Assembly (NCBI GenBank): GCA_965197635.1
Contig: CBDANN010000008.1
Span: 1,240,001-1,304,000 of the forward strand
Length of the DNA: 64,000 bases
Direction: 5' to 3'
Source of the DNA: Bin87 sp965197635
GTDB taxonomy: Bacteria > Chloroflexota > Dehalococcoidia > Lucifugimonadales > UBA3495
The notes beneath the pieces are model-generated. The model saw nothing but the letters and a program-made list of their open reading frames with translations. It ran no database searches and was not told the DNA's origin. The translations under genes were made by a program, and so were the position numbers. Shown here in pieces: positions 60,206-64,000 of this stretch (positions are counted from its first letter, which is position 1; every line of letters starts with the position of its first letter).

Positions 60206-61086
60206 ATGAAAACTGGAACACCTAACAGCAAAATCGCTCTTCGCTCAACCCTGGCGCTTACGGCCGCTTTCGTCATTTTGACGCTGACCGCGTGCGCGCT
60301 GGAGGGAACGCCGCCGGCATCGCTGACGACAAGCGCCGGTAAGGTAGCCGCAAACGAACCGGCACCGCCAGAACAGACGGTTGGTTATTCCTACGATGCG
60401 GTACAGGTCTCCGGAATAGGCAAAGCCACCGGTGTGCCGGACTTGGCCAAGCTTTCCCTGGAAGTGGAAGTCGTTGACGAGACCGTGGCAGAAGCCAGAG
60501 ACCGGGCGGCAGAGTCTTTACAAGCCGTGCAGGAAGAGATTGAACGATCCATCGAAGAATTGGAGATACAGGAGTACGACATCGCCACCAGCCATTTCAG
60601 GATTCGCCCTGATTACGACTACAGTCAAGATGGTGGCGGGTGTTGATAGGCTACCGGGTGAGCAACGGATTGCGGGTAACGGTGGGGGACACCGACAACG
60701 TGGGTCCCATCATAGACGCCGCCATTGACGCCGGTGGCGATGACATTCAGTTCAACAGTCTCAGATTTGCCTTCTCCGACACCGCTGAGTTGGAAGTTGA
60801 GGCGCGGGACGACGCCGTTGAGGACTTGCGGGCCAAGGCCGGTCAACTGGCGAGGGCTGCCGGTCGCGAATTGGGTGACCTCAAGCTGCTAACCGAAGGC
60901 GTCGGCGGCTTCGGCGGCGGCATATTCCAGGAGGCAGCATTATTTGCCTTGGATTCCGCCGCTTCCTATGGCCTCGACACCCCGATAACGGCCGGCGAGG
61001 GTGAGGTCACCGTCGTTGTGTTCGGGATCTACGAATTGCTTCCATCGTTGGAGGAAGAAACCGAAGCTTCCGCTGGTTCCCAGTGA
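60206..61086 (+). pseudogene. SIMPL (DUF541) domain lipoprotein, frameshifted
   Basis: The first frame (60206-60646, 146 codons) starts with a lipoprotein signal: MKTGTPNSKIALRSTLALTA then FVILTLTAC, and enters the SIMPL domain (QVSGIGKATGVPDLAKLSLE). It ends at TGA just after SQDGGGC. The rest of the domain (LIGYRVSNGLRVTVGDT, then FAFSDTAELEVEARDDAVED, then GEGEVTVVVFGIYELL) continues in another frame from 60640 to 61086. One base lost or gained near 60635-60646 joins them into one 293-residue protein equal in plan to the intact paralogue at 61159. A programmed frameshift is unlikely; a split by mutation or a read error is more plausible. The second half could also start at GTG 60640. Confidence 0.7.
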
Positions 61087-61158
61087 CCGCTCAATCAGAA
61101 GCTGCACCGAAGACGCAAGGCACCTTGAGCCGTCCCCGTGTCATAAGGAGGAGACACG

Positions 61159-62049
61159 ATGTCCCTCACAAAGATCGGCAAATATATTTTTCCGGCTGTC
61201 GTGGCGCTGGTCCTCCTGGCAGTATTCGGGATTCAGCAGCCACCGGCAGAGGCTATACACGGCGAGAATACCGCCATCACTCGGCCGGCTCCGGTTCCCG
61301 AGCAAAGTTCCGGCGATTCCTACGACCCGGTATCTGTAGCCGGATTTGGCAGGGTAGTTGAGGTCCCTGACGAGGCGCACATCTCGCTGGAAGTGACGGT
61401 CCTAGACCAATCCATCGCGGACGCCAGGCAAGAAATGGCGGACACCACCGAGCGGATCGTAACCTCCCTACGATCCAACGGCGTCGCTGACACCGACATG
61501 ATGACGACCCATTTGAGAGTTAGCGAAGAATGGGAGCGCTATTACGGCCAGAGGGAAGATGTTTTTCGCGGCTATCGGGTCAGCAATGGTCTGAGCGTTA
61601 CGGTGCGGGACAGCAACGAAGACAACGGCCAGTTGGGTAGCGATGTTGCCGAAATCATCGACGATGCCATTACTGCTGGGGATGACCACATTCGATTTCA
61701 CGGGCTCTCATTCGCGTTTTCGCCTGAAGTACGGGAGAGACTGGAACGGGAAGCCCGCCGTCTATCCGTACAAAATATGCACGATAAGGCGGCCCAATTG
61801 GCCGAATTCGGTGGCCGCAATCTCGGGTTGCTCCGCGAGATTTATGAGGGCAGCTACGGCGGCGGTTACACCAGCCGGGACTTTTACTATGATGTTCCTG
61901 CTGCCGCTTCGGTCGCCGGTCCCCAAGGTGCTGCTGGGCCGTCCACACCTGTCCTGGTGGGCGAAAGCGAAGTGACGGTTCGTGTTTCCGGGGTGTACGA
62001 ATTGCTGGGGCCGACCGATCCCAATGGGGATGCAAATGGTTCTCAGTGA
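61159..62049 (+). CDS. SIMPL (DUF541) domain protein
   Basis: A 296-residue secreted or membrane-anchored protein. Residues 9-25 form a signal helix (YIFPAVVALVLLAVFGI), then the SIMPL/DUF541 domain runs from about residue 52 to the end: VSVAGFGRVVEVPDEAHISL, then VLDQSIADARQEMADTTERI, YRVSNGLSVTVRD, and the C-terminal GESEVTVRVSGVYELLGP. SIMPL proteins are periplasmic or outer-face factors with poorly known roles, often in stress or signalling. It starts 72 bases after the broken paralogue and its own stop overlaps the dcd gene start, so it is in the same operon. Confidence 0.85.
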   Translation: MSLTKIGKYIFPAVVALVLLAVFGIQQPPAEAIHGENTAITRPAPVPEQSSGDSYDPVSVAGFGRVVEVPDEAHISLEVTVLDQSIADARQEMADTTERIVTSLRSNGVADTDMMTTHLRVSEEWERYYGQREDVFRGYRVSNGLSVTVRDSNEDNGQLGSDVAEIIDDAITAGDDHIRFHGLSFAFSPEVRERLEREARRLSVQNMHDKAAQLAEFGGRNLGLLREIYEGSYGGGYTSRDFYYDVPAAASVAGPQGAAGPSTPVLVGESEVTVRVSGVYELLGPTDPNGDANGSQ

Positions 62050-62614
62050 CCGATCCATCCGCGAACAGATCTCCGAAGGGCGCATCGTGGTTGACCCGGT
62101 CAACGACGATGATATCCAGCCGGCCAGTATCGACCTGCACCTGGACCGCCGCTTTCTGGTTTTCTCCAATTCACGCCGGCCGTACATTGACGTGCGGGAA
62201 CCGCTGGACAACCTGACCGAAGAGGTCCAAATCGACGCGGACACCCCGTTCATGCTGCACCCCGGCGAGTTTGTGCTGGGCAGCACGCTGGAGCATATCG
62301 AGCTGCCCGACGACCTGGTGGCGCGGTTGGAGGGCAAGAGCAGCCTGGGGCGGTTGGGGTTGCTCATCCACAGCACCGCGGGCTTCGTTGATCCCGGGTG
62401 GCGCGGGAGGCTTACCCTGGAATTGAGCAACGTGGCGAGGCTGCCCATCGCCCTGTACTACGGGATGAAAATCGGCCAGATATCGTTCCTCCAACTGACG
62501 ACGCCGGCGGAGCGGCTGTACGGATCCCCGGGATTGGGCAGCAGGTATCAAGGGCAGTCGGGTCCCACCGCCAGCCGTTTTCACCAAGACTACGTTGGGC
62601 GCGACCCGGACTGA
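62036..62614 (+). CDS. dcd: dCTP deaminase
   Basis: A 192-residue trimeric deaminase of the dUTPase fold that turns dCTP into dUTP. The start VLSDRSIREQISEGRIVVDP is the diagnostic dCTP deaminase N-terminus, IQPASIDLHLDRRFLVF forms the trimer core, PGEFVLGSTLEHIELPDDLV the hinge, and VARLEGKSSLGRLGLLIHST then AGFVDPGWRG the substrate-binding and catalytic loops. The C-terminal tail (GSRYQGQSGPTASRF) closes the site. ATG 62036 is taken because TGGGGA precedes it; two more ATG/GTG codons upstream are less likely. It ends one base before ribD. Confidence 0.92.
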   Translation: MVLSDRSIREQISEGRIVVDPVNDDDIQPASIDLHLDRRFLVFSNSRRPYIDVREPLDNLTEEVQIDADTPFMLHPGEFVLGSTLEHIELPDDLVARLEGKSSLGRLGLLIHSTAGFVDPGWRGRLTLELSNVARLPIALYYGMKIGQISFLQLTTPAERLYGSPGLGSRYQGQSGPTASRFHQDYVGRDPD

Positions 62615-62615
62615 C

Positions 62616-63728
62616 ATGGCAGCGACCCGCAACCCGATGGACCGGGCGATTGCCCTGGCTCGCACTGCGTTGGGCACGACCAGCCCCAATCCGGCGGTGG
62701 GCGCGGTAGTTTTGCGCGATGGCCAGGTCGTGGGGGAAGGATATACCCTTCCGCCGGGGCAGCGGCACGCGGAGATCGGCGCGCTGCAACAGGCGGGGCC
62801 CCGCGCCGATGGCGCCACGCTGTACTGCACTTTGGAACCCTGCTGCCACTACGGACGAACGCCGCCCTGTACCGACGCCATAATCTCCGCCGGTATCGGC
62901 CGGGTGGTGTATGCGGTGACCGATCCCAACCCGCGAGTTTCCGGCGGTGGAGCGGCTGCCCTGCAAGCTGCTGGCGTGGAGGTCGAGCATAAACCCGACC
63001 CGGTGGCTGAAGAGTTGTACGAAGCCTTCGCTAAGCACGTGACCACCGGGTTGCCCTACGTGGTCGCCAAGTTCGCAATGAGCCTGGACGGAAAGATCGC
63101 CACCCGCACCGGCGACTCTCAGTGGATCACCGGGCCGGCAGCCCGACAACGGGTGCAACAAATGCGTAAAGAGTTGGACGGCATTATGGTGGGCATCGGA
63201 ACCGCGCTGGCCGACGACCCTCAACTCACGGCGCGGGACGAGGACGGGAACACACTATCGACCGACCTCCAACCGGTCCGCGTCGTGGTGGACAGCCACG
63301 CCCGGACGCCGGCCGGCGCCCGTATGCTGCGCCAGCCGGGGCGAACGATAATCGCAACCGCAGGGAACGTGGACGCCGCCCGCGTTTCTGCGCTGGAGGA
63401 CGCTGGGGCGACCATAGCGGCGTTCCCCGGCAGCGACAACCGGGTGAACCTATCCGCCCTGCTGGAGTATCTCGGCACGGAAGGGATGGTCAGCGTATTG
63501 GTGGAGGGAGGCGGTGGCGTGCTGGGAGCCATGCTCGACGCAAGGCTGATCGACAAGGCGCACGTATTCATTGGCCCGGTGCTGATCGGAGGCGGGGCCG
63601 CGCGGTCACCCATCGAAGGCAACGGAGCAACGTTGATGGGCGATGCGTGGCGTTTTGAGCGCACCAGCATGGAGCAAATCGGCCCCGACTGGCTGATCAC
63701 CGGCTATCCGGAACAGGGAGGCAGCTAA
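62616..63728 (+). CDS. ribD: Riboflavin biosynthesis bifunctional deaminase/reductase
   Basis: A 370-residue RibD. N-terminal cytidine-deaminase-like domain (1-145): RTALGTTSPNPAVGAVVLRD, zinc-binding GQRHAEIGAL (HAE) and CTLEPCCHYGRTPPCTDAII (PCC..GRTPPC). C-terminal DHFR-like reductase (from about 150): PYVVAKFAMSLDGKIATRTG, then SQWITGPAARQRVQQMRKEL, DGIMVGIGTALADDPQLTAR and VLVEGGGGVLGAML. The two domains perform the second and third steps of riboflavin synthesis. It is followed without gap by riboflavin synthase, so this is the head of a rib operon that runs past the window edge. Confidence 0.94.
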   Translation: MAATRNPMDRAIALARTALGTTSPNPAVGAVVLRDGQVVGEGYTLPPGQRHAEIGALQQAGPRADGATLYCTLEPCCHYGRTPPCTDAIISAGIGRVVYAVTDPNPRVSGGGAAALQAAGVEVEHKPDPVAEELYEAFAKHVTTGLPYVVAKFAMSLDGKIATRTGDSQWITGPAARQRVQQMRKELDGIMVGIGTALADDPQLTARDEDGNTLSTDLQPVRVVVDSHARTPAGARMLRQPGRTIIATAGNVDAARVSALEDAGATIAAFPGSDNRVNLSALLEYLGTEGMVSVLVEGGGGVLGAMLDARLIDKAHVFIGPVLIGGGAARSPIEGNGATLMGDAWRFERTSMEQIGPDWLITGYPEQGGS

Positions 63729-64000
63729 ATGTTCACTGGCATCGTGGAAGAGGTGGGACGGGTGTCCTCCCTTGACGGCTATCGGTTGGCCATCGACGCC
63801 GTAAAAGTGCTGGAAGACGTGAAGTTGGGCGACAGCATTTCGGTCAACGGGGCCTGCCTCACAGTGGTCGAGTTCAACGAGGGCAGTTTTGCCGTTGATC
63901 TGGCGCCCGAGACCCTGCGTCGAACGTCGCTGGGGCAGGCGGGTCCCGGCAGCGCCGTAAATCTGGAGCGCGCCCTGGCGGCCCACGACCGCATGGGCGG
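63729..64000 (+). CDS. ribE: Riboflavin synthase alpha chain (5' part)
   Basis: The first 90 codons of riboflavin synthase, cut off by the window edge. The start MFTGIVEEVGRVSSLDG is the family signature (MFTGIVEEVG). It continues VLEDVKLGDSISVNGACLTV and FAVDLAPETLRRTSLG, the first lumazine-binding barrel. The enzyme dismutates 6,7-dimethyl-8-ribityllumazine to riboflavin. ATG 63729 immediately follows the ribD stop TAA, so translation is coupled. Confidence 0.93.
   Translation, partial: MFTGIVEEVGRVSSLDGYRLAIDAVKVLEDVKLGDSISVNGACLTVVEFNEGSFAVDLAPETLRRTSLGQAGPGSAVNLERALAAHDRMG

Overview
This is a bacterial chromosome segment of high GC. The best fit is a Chloroflexota lineage of the Dehalococcoidia/SAR202 type. 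That placement is inferred from gene content (paired CitE-like aldolases, NDP-forming acyl-CoA synthetase, CaiB/BaiF transferase, many TPP and amidohydrolase enzymes, endonuclease Q, GldAFG-DUF4340 exporter) and from many short palindromic intergenic repeats. No rRNA or single-copy marker gene in the window settles it.

Layout. 0-8.5 kb: two HpcH/HpaI-type aldolases, a flavin-binding protein, tiny membrane proteins, a frameshifted RlmJ-like gene, an ADP-forming acyl-CoA synthetase and a TPP enzyme. 8.5-13.5 kb: a decayed accessory island holding a wrecked DNA methyltransferase, a duplicated piece of its C-terminus, two HEPN-like small genes and several repeat families. 13.6-20 kb: a second TPP enzyme, a repeat-rich metallopeptidase interrupted by TGA, an IS630 element with an adjoining non-autonomous relative, and an acetamidase/formamidase. 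20-21.4 kb: an AT-rich non-coding stretch with a dense array of GTAC words and a small HTH gene that has the same motif as an inverted repeat before its ribosome site. This is the most novel-looking locus.

21.4-30 kb: catabolic and housekeeping genes (threonine dehydratase-like, AIR synthase-like, EamA transporter, nitroreductase, amidohydrolase, PAC2), a tRNA-Glu, a four-tRNA cluster (Val-CAC, Leu-CAG, Arg-GCG, Val-TAC) and a CoA transferase. 30-31.5 kb: a non-coding repeat graveyard containing the inverted second copy of a 340-bp element also found at 12.7 kb. 31.5-40.9 kb: ribokinase, NUDIX, ComF, a BNR-repeat protein, a lipoprotein, a membrane glycosyltransferase, an HMG-CoA-lyase-like enzyme, two small membrane proteins, and speD-speB for polyamine synthesis.

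41-47 kb: a GldA-GldF-GldG-DUF4340 transporter operon followed by cinA. 47-52.7 kb (minus strand): coaE, MoxR/NorQ-type ATPase, NUDIX and a 1,102-residue VWA protein, tightly overlapping as one operon. 52.8-54.2 kb: a complete IS66-family element with a perfect 8-bp target duplication, inserted about 70 bp upstream of coaE. 54.2-58.4 kb (minus strand): rimI, endonuclease Q, an alpha/beta hydrolase lacking its nucleophilic serine, and selA. 58.6-64 kb (plus strand): a small protein, acyl-CoA dehydrogenase, two SIMPL-domain genes (one frameshifted), dcd, ribD and the start of riboflavin synthase.

Several genes are broken (methyltransferase, RlmJ-like, SIMPL, peptidase). This indicates active decay, or sequence errors if the source is a metagenome assembly.
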